Source: an uncultured Alphaproteobacteria bacterium (GTDB lineage: Bacteria; Pseudomonadota; Alphaproteobacteria; HIMB59). From it: a stretch of 64,000 nt of DNA. Made by a program: the position numbers and the translations under genes. Numbering within the stretch: position 1 is the first letter of the stretch; every line of letters begins with the position of its first letter. Below, piece by piece: positions 47,399-56,775 of this stretch. A model generated the notes under the pieces. It was given only the letters and a program-made list of their open reading frames with translations, was not told where the DNA came from and ran no database searches. The DNA is taken from the NCBI GenBank assembly GCA_902518505.1, contig CABYGG010000002.1, positions 124,001 to 188,000 of the forward strand, written 5' to 3'.

Positions 47399-49099
47399 AT
47401 TTTTAAAAAAATATTTCTTATGTTCATTACTTAATCTTGGTTGGAAAGTTTGATAAATTCTCTTATGATATCTTTTGATATAATTCTTCTCGTACTTTGT
47501 AATTAACTTAAAATCAACTAAGTTTAAATCATATGGAACAAATGTAATATTCTTTAGTCTCATGCAATTATTAAAATTTTCTGTTATATATAAATTTTCT
47601 ATTCTCAGACCAAATTTGCCCTCGACATAGTGCCCAGGTTCAATAGAAAATATATTATTGTTAGTTAAGTAATCCTCAGATTTTTGAGAAATAATTGGAT
47701 ATTTTTCATGTACATCTCCAAAATTTCCAACTCCATGGCCTGTCCCATGGCTATAATATAATTTATATTTAGAAAGATAATTTCTTATAAATGAGTCTAT
47801 TTCTGATGCTTTAGTATTTTTTGGGAATATTTTATTTTCTATTTTAATTAAAGATTTTAATAGATAAGTATAAAAATATTTCACTTTAGGTAAATTTTTA
47901 GTTCCAACTTTAATAACCCTTGTAATATCAGTGGTTCCCTCTAAATATTGAGCGCCAGAGTCAATTAATAAAATATTTCTATTTTTTGATGATAAAGATT
48001 TCTTTGGAGGTGGTTTATAATGAACAATGGCAGCGTTTGAGTCATATGCACTAATATAATCAAAAGAATTTCTAAAAAAATTGATACCCTCTTTTCTTTT
48101 GTTGTACAAATATTCTGAAATCTCATATTCATTTTTTGGTCTAATGTTTTTCTGTTTTAAATCAATAATAAATTTAAGAACAGCAAAGCCGTCTTCAATA
48201 TGGCAATTTTTTATATTTTTTATCTCTTTTTTTGTTTTGATACCCATATATTTAGAAATGTTTATTTTAGTCTCATTAATATTTAAAAAATTAGATAATC
48301 GCATAAATGTACTTAGATTTAGATATTCATAAGAGGTTTCAATATTTTTAAATTTCGATAATTTAAGATATTTAATAAATTTTTCTTCTCTAAAAATATT
48401 AAAATTATTTCTAATTTTTGTTATTTTTTTTAAATTAAAATTATTTGTTATTAAAAGTGGTTTAACATTTTTTTTTGGGATAAACAAACCTGCAAATGGT
48501 TTAGTAGAATTCACTAATTCAAATGATCTTAGATTTAATAAATATGCTACATGAGCATTATTCCAAATTAATATCCCTTGAGTTTTAAGCTTATTCTTGA
48601 TGTTTTTTAAATTTTTATTTAATGGTCTTGGTATTAAATATTTTGGCATACTAAGTGGATATGCAATATTAAAATTTGGATAGTAATTTTTTTTAAAAAA
48701 ATTTTTTGATAGAAAATGAATATTAATTCTATTTTTTTCTAAATTTGAATTTATTTCTTTAAATTCTTTTACTGAAATTAATTTAGAGTCTAAGATACCT
48801 GATAATTTTTTATTTTGCTTGATTAAATATTCAACAATTGAAGTTTTAGCTAAATTGTATATTTCACATTTGTTTTTAAAAAATTTTTTAGCTGCTAAGG
48901 TGTAACGAGAGTCAGTAAAAAAAACATATTTATTGCGAAAAAAAAGTATATATCCCCTAGTACAATCAAATTTAAATAATTTATAGATGTCTTTTAAATC
49001 TAAATTTGGACTTTCATTAAGATGCAAATCATTATTAGTAATAAGATAAAAATCTTTATTATTATCTTTTAAAAATTTTTTAATAATATGAGGTCTCAT
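47381..49099 (-). CDS. Xaa-Pro aminopeptidase (M24B, long form)
   Basis: Metallopeptidase removing an N-terminal residue before proline. The protein has 572 residues, nearer the three-domain eukaryote-like aminopeptidase P than E. coli PepP (441). The two N-terminal creatinase-like domains are divergent. The catalytic pita-bread domain holds the metal ligands: Asp and Asp in LLIDSGAQYLEGTTDIT, His in HGTGHGVG, Glu in FSIEPGHY and Glu in GLRIENLY. The last 60 residues (FVPYDLNLVDFKLIT onward) match the M24 C-terminal extension. It overlaps uvrD by four bases. Confidence 0.88.
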   Translation of the reverse strand: MRPHIIKKFLKDNNKDFYLITNNDLHLNESPNLDLKDIYKLFKFDCTRGYILFFRNKYVFFTDSRYTLAAKKFFKNKCEIYNLAKTSIVEYLIKQNKKLSGILDSKLISVKEFKEINSNLEKNRINIHFLSKNFFKKNYYPNFNIAYPLSMPKYLIPRPLNKNLKNIKNKLKTQGILIWNNAHVAYLLNLRSFELVNSTKPFAGLFIPKKNVKPLLITNNFNLKKITKIRNNFNIFREEKFIKYLKLSKFKNIETSYEYLNLSTFMRLSNFLNINETKINISKYMGIKTKKEIKNIKNCHIEDGFAVLKFIIDLKQKNIRPKNEYEISEYLYNKRKEGINFFRNSFDYISAYDSNAAIVHYKPPPKKSLSSKNRNILLIDSGAQYLEGTTDITRVIKVGTKNLPKVKYFYTYLLKSLIKIENKIFPKNTKASEIDSFIRNYLSKYKLYYSHGTGHGVGNFGDVHEKYPIISQKSEDYLTNNNIFSIEPGHYVEGKFGLRIENLYITENFNNCMRLKNITFVPYDLNLVDFKLITKYEKNYIKRYHKRIYQTFQPRLSNEHKKYFFKNLINKI

Positions 49100-51114
49100 T
49101 TACTATTTTTTTTTAAAAATTCTAGCATTCTTTTTTTTCCGGGGCTTAATTGTGTATTGTCGGATGTAATCTTTTTATTAAAGTGTGAGGATGAGTAATT
49201 TTCTATTGTGTTAGAGGTATTTTTTTCAATTTTTGAAATTTCATTCAAAAACCTAGATGGCAATGAGTAATTATTTATACCATATGTATATCTTGAAGTT
49301 GCATAACTTAAATTTAGATCAAACTTTGCTCTGGTAATTCCAACATAGGCAAGTCTTCTTTCTTCTTCTAGCGATTTTGTTGAGTTTTGTTCCAATGCAC
49401 GAGAACTTGGAAAAATACCCTCCTCCCAACCAGGTAAGTAAACGTGATCAAATTCTAATCCTTTAGCAGCATGTAATGTCATTAGTTTTACAGAATTTGA
49501 ATATGTTTTTTTTTGGTTTTCATTAACCAAACCGACATGTTCTAAAAAGTCATCTAAATTATCAAATTCTGAAAGAGCATTCACAAATTCTTTTAAATTA
49601 TCTATCCTTGATTCATTCTCTATTTGTTTCAATTTGTTTTTTTCATTTTCTAACATTTGTAAATATCCTGACTCCTCAATTATAAAAATTCCTATATCTT
49701 CAAGATTTGTTTTGTTAATGAGATCTGATGTTTTTTTTATAATGTCAATGAATGTTTTAGTTTTTACGATGAGAGATCCTGGTAATTTATTTTCTTCAGA
49801 TAAAGACATTAAAGATTCAAAAAATGATATTTTTTTTTCTCTAGCGTTATCAACTATTAGTTTTACTGATTGATCGCCTATTCCTCTTTTAGGCAGATTA
49901 ATAACTCTTTCGAAAGATAGATCATCTTGAATACTATTAGCAAGTTTTAGATAAGCCAAGATGTCTTTGATTTCCTTTCTTTCGAAAAATCTTGGACCTC
50001 CAATAATTTCATATGGTAAAGCAAATTTTATTAACTTGTCCTCAATACTTCTCATTTGGGCGGTTAATCTAACTAAAATGCCAATACTATTATTTTCTTG
50101 AAACTTTTTAGATATATCATCTGATATCCATAATGACTCCTCTTCTTGAGAGTAAAATGAATTTAAGTTGATTTTTTGTTCTGGTATATTTTTATTAAAA
50201 CTAACTAGGTCTTTGCCTAATCTATTTTTATTGTTACTTATAATACAAGCAGCAGCTTCTAAAATTGAATTATTTGATCGATAATTTTTTGTTAATCGAA
50301 CTACAGAAGAATTAAATTCTTTTGGAAAATTGATAATATTATCTATGTTTGCGCCGCGCCATGCATAAATTGATTGATCATCATCTCCAACACAAAATAA
50401 ATTATTTTCTGAGTTTAATATTAGTTTTATTAAATCATATTGAATTAAGTTTGTATCTTGAAACTCATCAATAAGAATATGTTTGATAAAATCTTTATAA
50501 GATTTCTGAATATCTTTGTTATTGAACAGTATGTTATAACTGTGTAAAAGAATATCACCAAAGTCTACTGCATTTATTTCAACCAGTCTTTGTTGATAAT
50601 AAGAATAAATTTCATCTAATTTTTCAAGAGATGAAATTTTATTAATTTTTTTATTTTCATTAAATAGTATCTTATTATCTTTTAAATTTTGGATTTCATT
50701 ATGATATATTCCTTCACTAACATCTTTGTCAATTTTGCAATAATCTAAAACTTGCTTTAATAATTTTTTTTGATCGTCTATATCTAATATGGTAAAATTA
50801 GACTTTAAATTTACTAGACCCGAGTGTTTCCTTAGAAATTTTACAAATATAGAGTGAAAAGTACCTACCCAGGGAGAATCAATACTACTTTTTAGTTCAC
50901 TATTTACTCTTTCTTTGATCTCATTGGCTGCCTTATTTGTAAATGTTACTGCTATAATTTCATTAAAATTAACTTTAAGGTTTTGAACTATATATACAAA
51001 TCTTGATGTTAAAACTCTAGTTTTACCCGTACCTGCTCCTGAAAGCACTAAAAGTGGACCCTTTTGGTGTTCGACTGCAATTATTTGTTCTTTATTTAAT
51101 TTACTAAAATCCAT
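49096..51114 (-). CDS. uvrD: UvrD/Rep/PcrA-type superfamily 1 DNA helicase
   Basis: A 3'-5' DNA helicase for repair or replication restart. The protein has 672 residues. Helicase motifs are in order: Q motif with LNKEQIIAVEH, motif I LSGAGTGKTRVLTSR (Walker A), motif II DEFQDTN, motif III DDDQSIYAWRGA, motif IV LTKNYRSN, motif V TLHAAKGLEFDHVYLPGWEEGIFP and motif VI EERRLAYVGITRA. The C-terminal tail is short. UvrD, Rep and PcrA cannot be told apart safely; UvrD is the usual alphaproteobacterial member. Confidence 0.93.
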   Translation of the reverse strand: MDFSKLNKEQIIAVEHQKGPLLVLSGAGTGKTRVLTSRFVYIVQNLKVNFNEIIAVTFTNKAANEIKERVNSELKSSIDSPWVGTFHSIFVKFLRKHSGLVNLKSNFTILDIDDQKKLLKQVLDYCKIDKDVSEGIYHNEIQNLKDNKILFNENKKINKISSLEKLDEIYSYYQQRLVEINAVDFGDILLHSYNILFNNKDIQKSYKDFIKHILIDEFQDTNLIQYDLIKLILNSENNLFCVGDDDQSIYAWRGANIDNIINFPKEFNSSVVRLTKNYRSNNSILEAAACIISNNKNRLGKDLVSFNKNIPEQKINLNSFYSQEEESLWISDDISKKFQENNSIGILVRLTAQMRSIEDKLIKFALPYEIIGGPRFFERKEIKDILAYLKLANSIQDDLSFERVINLPKRGIGDQSVKLIVDNAREKKISFFESLMSLSEENKLPGSLIVKTKTFIDIIKKTSDLINKTNLEDIGIFIIEESGYLQMLENEKNKLKQIENESRIDNLKEFVNALSEFDNLDDFLEHVGLVNENQKKTYSNSVKLMTLHAAKGLEFDHVYLPGWEEGIFPSSRALEQNSTKSLEEERRLAYVGITRAKFDLNLSYATSRYTYGINNYSLPSRFLNEISKIEKNTSNTIENYSSSHFNKKITSDNTQLSPGKKRMLEFLKKNSK

Positions 51115-51127
51115 AAATTGATTGTAA

Positions 51128-51133
51128 TATAAT
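51128..51133 (+). promoter_or_regulatory. candidate -10 element (TATAAT) of mlaA
   Basis: A perfect TATAAT in the 37-base gap between the divergent uvrD and mlaA genes puts transcription start near 51140, about 12 bases before the mlaA ATG. No clear -35 is visible. Confidence 0.4.
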
Positions 51134-51151
51134 AAAAGTAAATTTTAAGTA

Positions 51152-51892
51152 ATGAAAAGAAATTTGAAAGTAATTCTTATATTAATATCTGTAAGTTTTT
51201 TAAAAATTACTTCTTTATACTCTAATGAGCAGATATTTGAGTCTGGAGTTTCATATGATGAAATATACGATCCTATTGAACCAATAAATAGATTAGTATT
51301 AAATTTTAATTTTTTTATTGATGATATTGCAATTCGACCAATTGTTAAAACTTATAGATTTATTGCTCCTGAACCAGTAGAAAAAGGGGTTTCTAATTTT
51401 TTTAGTAATTTAAAGGAGCCAATAAGAACAGTTTCTTTTATTCTTCAGGGAGAATTTTATAAATCATTTAATTCTGTTGGACGCTTTACTATTAATACCC
51501 TCACTAGCTTAGGCACTTTTGATTTAGCCTCAAAAGTAGGTATGGAAAAAAATGAGACTGATCTTGGAATTACCCTCGCTAAAGGTGGTGTTTCAAGTGG
51601 CCCTTACATTGTAATACCGATAATAGGTCCAAGCAATGTAAGAGATTTTAGTGGAGACGTAATTGAATATTTTGTAGATCCATTATCAAACAACCTTCCA
51701 AATAGAGAATATATCGCAATAGGTAATGGTTTAAACGAAAGGGTAGAAATAGATGAACAAATTGATAAGGTTCGAGATGTGTCTTCAGATAGGTATGAAA
51801 TGATCAAATCTATTTATTATCAAAATAGAAATGCTCAACTAGAAGAGGAATATATACAAAACTTACCTGTACCAAAAATATATATTGAATAG
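51152..51892 (+). CDS. mlaA: MlaA (VacJ) family outer-membrane phospholipid transport protein
   Basis: Outer-membrane component of the Mla system, which returns mislocated phospholipids to the inner membrane. The protein has 246 residues with a signal sequence (about 1-24) and the conserved MlaA core: YDPIEPINRLVLNFN, VSNFFSNLKEPIR, LQGEFYKSFNSVGRFTIN, DLGITLAKGGVSSGPYIVIPIIGPSNVRD. Unusually, no cysteine follows the signal peptide, so the lipobox of classical MlaA is absent. mlaC follows after 27 bases. The transporter genes mlaDEF are not in the window. Confidence 0.9.
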   Translation: MKRNLKVILILISVSFLKITSLYSNEQIFESGVSYDEIYDPIEPINRLVLNFNFFIDDIAIRPIVKTYRFIAPEPVEKGVSNFFSNLKEPIRTVSFILQGEFYKSFNSVGRFTINTLTSLGTFDLASKVGMEKNETDLGITLAKGGVSSGPYIVIPIIGPSNVRDFSGDVIEYFVDPLSNNLPNREYIAIGNGLNERVEIDEQIDKVRDVSSDRYEMIKSIYYQNRNAQLEEEYIQNLPVPKIYIE

Positions 51893-51919
51893 TTTTCGAA
51901 ACTATATTTACTTATATTT

Positions 51920-52486
51920 ATGAAAATTTTACTAATTCTCATAACTACTATTTTTTCTTTTTCTGCTACTCAAGCCTCAGAGGTGTCAGAATGGTTTGAG
52001 AAGGAGTCAAGTCAATTTTTAGAAATAATTAGCAACAATGAGGGCACTGAAAGTGAAAACTATGAAAAATACAAGTATTTCGTAAATAAAAATTTTGCAA
52101 TTAAGTCAATTGCATATGGCCTCATTGGAGAAAAACTTGTTAACAATAGCTCAGAAATTGAATTATCTGAATATTTAAATGCATTTACAGATTATTTGAT
52201 AAAGACTATTTATAAGCTTGCTAATTCAAATTCTTCCAGTTCAATAGTTCTACAAGATGTTGATATAAAAGATGATATTTTCATAATAAAATCAGAAATT
52301 TCGTATAAGAAATCCTCTGCTAATTTATATTGGAAAGTAATAGATACAGGTACATCTTTTAAAATTATCGATGTGATTGTCGAGAATACTTCCTATTTTG
52401 TAACTAAAAAATCTGAATTTAATAAAATACTTAGAAAAAATAAGGGTAGTCTAGAGGCTTTAGTAAAAGAAATACAAAAAATTTAA
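51920..52486 (+). CDS. mlaC: MlaC-family periplasmic phospholipid-binding protein
   Basis: Periplasmic shuttle that takes phospholipid from MlaA to the inner-membrane transporter. The protein has 188 residues with a signal peptide cut after about residue 19 (FSATQAS/EVSEW). The core fits the MlaC (Ttg2D) fold, with LYWKVIDTGTSFKIIDVIVENTSY as the best family block and a C-terminal FNKILRKNKGSLEALVKEI helix. Adjacency to mlaA is the usual alphaproteobacterial order and supports the call. Confidence 0.85.
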   Translation: MKILLILITTIFSFSATQASEVSEWFEKESSQFLEIISNNEGTESENYEKYKYFVNKNFAIKSIAYGLIGEKLVNNSSEIELSEYLNAFTDYLIKTIYKLANSNSSSSIVLQDVDIKDDIFIIKSEISYKKSSANLYWKVIDTGTSFKIIDVIVENTSYFVTKKSEFNKILRKNKGSLEALVKEIQKI

Positions 52487-52497
52487 ATTTAAAATGA

Positions 52498-52574
52498 TGG
52501 TGGGCCCGGCAGGACTCGAACCTGCGACAACGGCGTTATGAGCACCGCGTTCTAACCAACTGAACTACAGGCCC
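52498..52574 (-). tRNA. tRNA with CAT anticodon (tRNA-Ile2 or elongator tRNA-Met)
   Basis: A 77-base minus-strand cloverleaf: acceptor GGGCCTG/CGGGCCC, discriminator A, encoded CCA. The anticodon loop CTCATAA gives CAT. It lacks the unpaired first acceptor base typical of initiator tRNA. The GGGCCTGTAG start resembles tRNA-Ile, so it may be the isoleucine tRNA whose wobble C is changed to lysidine by TilS; elongator Met is the alternative. It follows rpoD on the same strand, 66 bases downstream. Confidence 0.93.
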
Positions 52575-52640
52575 ATGATTAGAATTGTTACTAATATAAT
52601 CTTATGAAAAAAAAACAAGAAATTAAATGGAAGGACAATA

Positions 52641-54692
52641 TTATGAGTCCATAAAAGACTTAAGTTTTTTTGATCTTATTGGATGTTTTAACTTTCTTAG
52701 TGCCTTTGCCTCAATTTGCCTAATTCTTTCTCTTGTTACACTGAACTGTTGACCTACCTCTTCTAAAGTGTGGTCAGATGACATTCCAATTCCAAATCTC
52801 ATTCTCAAAACCCTTTCCTCTCTTGGAGTCAAGGTTGAGAGTATCTTAGTAGTAGTTTCTCTAAGGTTTAATTGCATAACTGCATCTTCAGGTATTACTG
52901 CATTTTTATCCTCAATAAAATCACCAAGAAAGCTATCGTCATCGTCACCTATTGGTGTCTCTAAGCTCACTGGTTCTTTCGCGATTTTTAAAACTTTCCT
53001 TACTTTTTCTATTGGCATTTTAAGTCTTGAGGATAACTCCTCTGGAGTTGGTTCTCTGCCAAGCTCTAAGATTAATTGCCTACTTGATCTTACTATTTTA
53101 TTTATTGTTTCAATCATATGAACTGGAATACGAATGGTTCTTGCTTGGTCAGCTATTGACCGAGTAATAGCCTGTCTTATCCACCAAGTTGCATAGGTAG
53201 AAAATTTATAACCTCTTCGGTATTCAAATTTATCAACAGCTTTCATTAATCCTATATTACCCTCTTGAATAAGATCTAAAAACTGAAGTCCTCTGTTGGT
53301 ATATTTTTTGGCAATTGATATAACTAAACGCAAGTTAGCTTCGATCATTTCTTTTTTAGCCTGATTTGCCGTTCTTTGACCAGATTGTATTTCTCTCACC
53401 TTATCTTTAAATTCAATTGTATTTTGATTTGCTAATTTAGATAGGCTTAAAATTTCTTTGTAAATTTCTTTTAATTTAAGACTATGTTTTTGAAATAGAG
53501 CTTTAAAAGACTCATTTGAAGAGATCATATGTTTCTGGTAGAGAGTGTATGTGTCTTTTAAATTATGGTGCTTCAAAAATAAATCTCTACTTATTTTATT
53601 TTGAGTAGCTAATGTTAATAATGATACTTCTTTTGATTGTATTTCTTTATTAATTGAATAAAGGTGAGAGATTATTTCTTCTAGTTTATAGGGCTTAATT
53701 TTAATCTCATTGAAATAATTAAGTATTTCATCCTGATATTTCTTAAGTTCCTTCAATGATTTTAAATCAGATATCTTTCTAATATTCTTATTTTTTTTAA
53801 TTTTAGTAATATTTTCAGAAAGAACTAAAACTCTATCTAATTTTTTTAATATCTCTGGTTTATAGAACTCTTCTATTATGGAAATAGAAAAACTTTCATT
53901 TTCAATGTCCTCTTCATTTGAAGTTTCTTGAAGTTTTTCTTTATCTATTTCAATACCTTGCTCTTTCATCAATTGCTGTTTTTCTTTTAAAAGAGCTTTC
54001 TTTTTATCATTAATTATTTTTTGGATTTCTTTTCTTTTAGAGGAGTTAGAATAAGGATCATTATCTTCATTAAAATATTCATCGAAATCAACTATTTCTC
54101 TTAAATTTATTTCGTTATTCTTTACTTGATCAATCCATTTTTTTAAAATGTCTATTGAAGCTGGGCACTCTAAAATTGAATTCATCATTCTATCCAATCC
54201 AGACTCTATTCTTTTAGCGATTGCTATTTCGCCATCTCGTGATAGTAACTCGACATTACCCATTTCCTTAAGATACATGCGAACTGGGTCATCGCTTTTT
54301 ACACTAGATGATTTTTCTTCTTCTTCTGATTCTTCGTTGGAAGAAGATGGCTCTGATTCTGAAGTTGCAGTATATGCCTTGAATAATTTATAAAGATCTT
54401 CATCTAGGTTTTCTAAATAATTTAAAAAATCACCAACAGTAATTATAGAGTCTTCAATTTTAGAGTAAGACTTAATATATGTTTTTGCTTTTGAGGCTAA
54501 CTCTTTATCAAATTCTTTTGTAACTAATGAAATCAGCTGACTTTCATTTTCTTTAAAAATTAAATCGAGAGGATTAGATTGACCTTTAGAATTTTTCTTA
54601 ATTTTTGATGGTTTAGCTTTTTTTTCTATAACAGCTTTTTTTTTTATAATTTTCTTTTTAGTTTTTTTTGCTTTAACTTTTTTCTTTACCAT
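52641..54692 (-). CDS. rpoD: RNA polymerase primary sigma factor RpoD
   Basis: Housekeeping sigma factor. The protein has 683 residues. The first 35 residues are almost all Lys with Val and Ile. Sigma 1.1 and 1.2 follow ([21 protein letters not shown] near residue 135), then a large nonconserved region with coiled-coil character, then regions 2.1-2.4 ([38 protein letters not shown]), region 3 and region 4.2 ([28 protein letters not shown]). Promoter-recognition residues in 2.4 and 4.2 look standard, which fits the TATAAT and TTGACT elements in the window. It begins two bases after dnaG ends. Confidence 0.97.
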   Translation of the reverse strand: MVKKKVKAKKTKKKIIKKKAVIEKKAKPSKIKKNSKGQSNPLDLIFKENESQLISLVTKEFDKELASKAKTYIKSYSKIEDSIITVGDFLNYLENLDEDLYKLFKAYTATSESEPSSSNEESEEEEKSSSVKSDDPVRMYLKEMGNVELLSRDGEIAIAKRIESGLDRMMNSILECPASIDILKKWIDQVKNNEINLREIVDFDEYFNEDNDPYSNSSKRKEIQKIINDKKKALLKEKQQLMKEQGIEIDKEKLQETSNEEDIENESFSISIIEEFYKPEILKKLDRVLVLSENITKIKKNKNIRKISDLKSLKELKKYQDEILNYFNEIKIKPYKLEEIISHLYSINKEIQSKEVSLLTLATQNKISRDLFLKHHNLKDTYTLYQKHMISSNESFKALFQKHSLKLKEIYKEILSLSKLANQNTIEFKDKVREIQSGQRTANQAKKEMIEANLRLVISIAKKYTNRGLQFLDLIQEGNIGLMKAVDKFEYRRGYKFSTYATWWIRQAITRSIADQARTIRIPVHMIETINKIVRSSRQLILELGREPTPEELSSRLKMPIEKVRKVLKIAKEPVSLETPIGDDDDSFLGDFIEDKNAVIPEDAVMQLNLRETTTKILSTLTPREERVLRMRFGIGMSSDHTLEEVGQQFSVTRERIRQIEAKALRKLKHPIRSKKLKSFMDS

Positions 54693-54693
54693 A

Positions 54694-56277
54694 TTAACTA
54701 TTTATAAAACTAATTGTTTTTTCAATTTCATTATAAGGATCTTCATTAAATTTAGGTGATGCAAATCTACACAGCCTTCGAACTTCATTAGAAAATAGTA
54801 AATTTTTTGTAAAATTCAATCCCTTAGAGTCTAATTCTTCATAAAGCTCTATTGTTGTTGATTTGAAAAGAGTTTTTTTGATTATCAAATCACGAATTTC
54901 TCTAAATTTACCATCAAATTTTGCTGTAGCTATCAAGTCAAATACTCTTTCCCTATCCGACAGGTTTTCGATATAAAATATAATTAATGCTGCTGAAAAT
55001 TTTGACTTCAAATCAAATTTGAGTTCGAATTTTTGGTTGTTTGATTTTGACTTATTTTTTAACGTAGTCTGATTTAAACTTATTTTATTAAAGTGGTTAG
55101 TTAAAATTTTTTTTAAATCTATGTTTGAAATATTATTAAGTAAACTTTTTAAAACCTTTGATCCTTTAAACTGGCTATCAATATCATTACTTTTATGAAA
55201 CTTTTCTAAATATTTTTCTATTAACTCCTCGATCGATAATGGTTGGTCTATGAGTTTATATAATTTATCAGACATATTTGACTCTATTAATTGATCGGGA
55301 TCAATATTTTTAGGTAAAAGAACAAATTTTATTCCAAGCTCAAAATTTTTGTCGGCAAGTAAATTATTCATTAATCTTATAGTGGCATTTCTTCCAGCTA
55401 TATCTCCGTCAAGACATACAATTATCTCAAATCCTTTCTTTGTGATTTCAATTAATTTTTCATGATTTATTGATGTGCCAAGAGGGGCTAAACAGTTTGA
55501 AAAACCAAATTGCTCTAATTTAATAACATCGAAGTAACCCTCAACTATTATTATTTTTTTACTTTTTTGTTTATTAAGTATTTTTTCATTAAATAAGATT
55601 TGTTTTTTTTTAAAAATTTTTGTTTCAGCTGTATTAATATATTTTGGTAAGCTATCATCAATTACTCTTCCCCCAAATCCAAGGGTTTTATTTTGCATAT
55701 TAATTATTGGAACCATGATTCTATTAGAAAAAAATAATTTAGTGTTGTTATTTCTACTAAAAACCCCTGCTGCTACTAAGTTATTGACTTCAAAATTATT
55801 CAAGAGTTTTTTTTGAAGTTCAAATGAATTTACTGATGATCCTAACTCAAACTTATTTATAGTTTCTATATTAAACTTTCTTTTTTTAAGTAAATAATCT
55901 AAGTGTTTTTTTGAATTTAATAAATTCTTATAAAATAATTCTTTTGTTAAAGAATTAATTTCATAAATAATATTGTTTAATTTTGATGATCTATAACTTA
56001 TTTCAATACCAGCCTTATCTGCTAGTTCATACAGTGCATCCTTAAAGCTATATCCTTTAACTTTTATTAAAAAATCAATTACATTTCCATGTTCTCCGGT
56101 GCTAAAACAATGGAATATTTTTTTTTCTTCATTAACAGAAAAAGAAGGAGTTTTTTCTTTTTTAAAAGGACTTAAACCAAAATAATTACTGCCTTTTTTC
56201 TTTAAAGGTACAGTAGAGTTTATAATCTCAACAATAGAGGTTCTGTTTATAACTTCCTTAATATTATCATCTGTCAT
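54694..56277 (-). CDS. dnaG: DNA primase DnaG
   Basis: Makes RNA primers for DNA replication. The protein has 527 residues, shorter than E. coli DnaG (581), mostly at the C-terminal helicase-binding end. The N-terminal zinc-finger domain keeps its shape but reads [13 protein letters not shown] and [10 protein letters not shown], so three of the four usual Cys/His ligands are Ser36, Lys39 and Thr60, with only Cys57 kept. The Toprim core is intact ([10 protein letters not shown] and [10 protein letters not shown]). It overlaps yqeY by four bases and precedes rpoD. Confidence 0.95.
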   Translation of the reverse strand: MTDDNIKEVINRTSIVEIINSTVPLKKKGSNYFGLSPFKKEKTPSFSVNEEKKIFHCFSTGEHGNVIDFLIKVKGYSFKDALYELADKAGIEISYRSSKLNNIIYEINSLTKELFYKNLLNSKKHLDYLLKKRKFNIETINKFELGSSVNSFELQKKLLNNFEVNNLVAAGVFSRNNNTKLFFSNRIMVPIINMQNKTLGFGGRVIDDSLPKYINTAETKIFKKKQILFNEKILNKQKSKKIIIVEGYFDVIKLEQFGFSNCLAPLGTSINHEKLIEITKKGFEIIVCLDGDIAGRNATIRLMNNLLADKNFELGIKFVLLPKNIDPDQLIESNMSDKLYKLIDQPLSIEELIEKYLEKFHKSNDIDSQFKGSKVLKSLLNNISNIDLKKILTNHFNKISLNQTTLKNKSKSNNQKFELKFDLKSKFSAALIIFYIENLSDRERVFDLIATAKFDGKFREIRDLIIKKTLFKSTTIELYEELDSKGLNFTKNLLFSNEVRRLCRFASPKFNEDPYNEIEKTISFINS

Positions 56278-56732
56278 TCTTTGAAAATATTTTTGATAAT
56301 TTTAGAAGCTAAATTCATATCAATTTTATTATTATAGTTTTGTTTAAGAAAACCCATTATTTTTCCAAAGTCTTTATTTTCTAGGTTATTTTCTTTTATG
56401 TGATTTGATATAACGTCTTTCGTATTTTTCTCATCCATCATTGTCGGTAGAAATTCATTTAGGTAATTGATATCAAATTTCAAGTCCTCTATTCTAACTT
56501 GATCCTTAGCTTTTGTTGCGAAATCTAAAGACTCTTTTTTTTGTTTTAGTTGGGTCTTAACAATTTTGATTATATTCTCATCAGATAATTTAAGCACATC
56601 TCTATCTAGATTCTCTTTAATTAGAAAATTTTTTAACTCAGAATAGACATACCTTGCTATTGAAAGTTTTTTCTTATCTCCGCCTTTTAAAGCACTTTTG
56701 ACGTCATCAGAAATTTTTTTTGCCAAACTCAT
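56274..56732 (-). CDS. YqeY/GatB-tail family protein
   Basis: A 152-residue protein of the YqeY family, which resembles the C-terminal tail of GatB and may bind tRNA. The first half has SLAKKISDDVKSALKGGDKKKLSIAR and the end has GFLKQNYNNKIDMNLASKIIKNIF, both matching family blocks. It is the first gene before dnaG and rpoD, a common alphaproteobacterial order. A Shine-Dalgarno GAGAGGAA precedes the ATG. The exact role is not known. Confidence 0.9.
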   Translation of the reverse strand: MSLAKKISDDVKSALKGGDKKKLSIARYVYSELKNFLIKENLDRDVLKLSDENIIKIVKTQLKQKKESLDFATKAKDQVRIEDLKFDINYLNEFLPTMMDEKNTKDVISNHIKENNLENKDFGKIMGFLKQNYNNKIDMNLASKIIKNIFKE

Positions 56733-56747
56733 TTGAAATTCCTCTCA

Positions 56748-56753
56748 TATAAT
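56748..56753 (+). promoter_or_regulatory. candidate -10 element (TATAAT) of carA
   Basis: A perfect TATAAT on the plus strand in the 43-base yqeY-carA gap gives a start near 56760, about 16 bases before the carA ATG. The minus strand of the same tract also offers TATATT for yqeY, so the gap may hold two back-to-back promoters. Confidence 0.4.
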
Positions 56754-56775
56754 ATACTAATACACATGATTTAAT

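Noticed and set aside
52605-52625. T9 run downstream of rpoD on the minus strand as a terminator
   Set aside because: No GC-rich stem precedes it, and T runs of this length are frequent in this AT-rich sequence.
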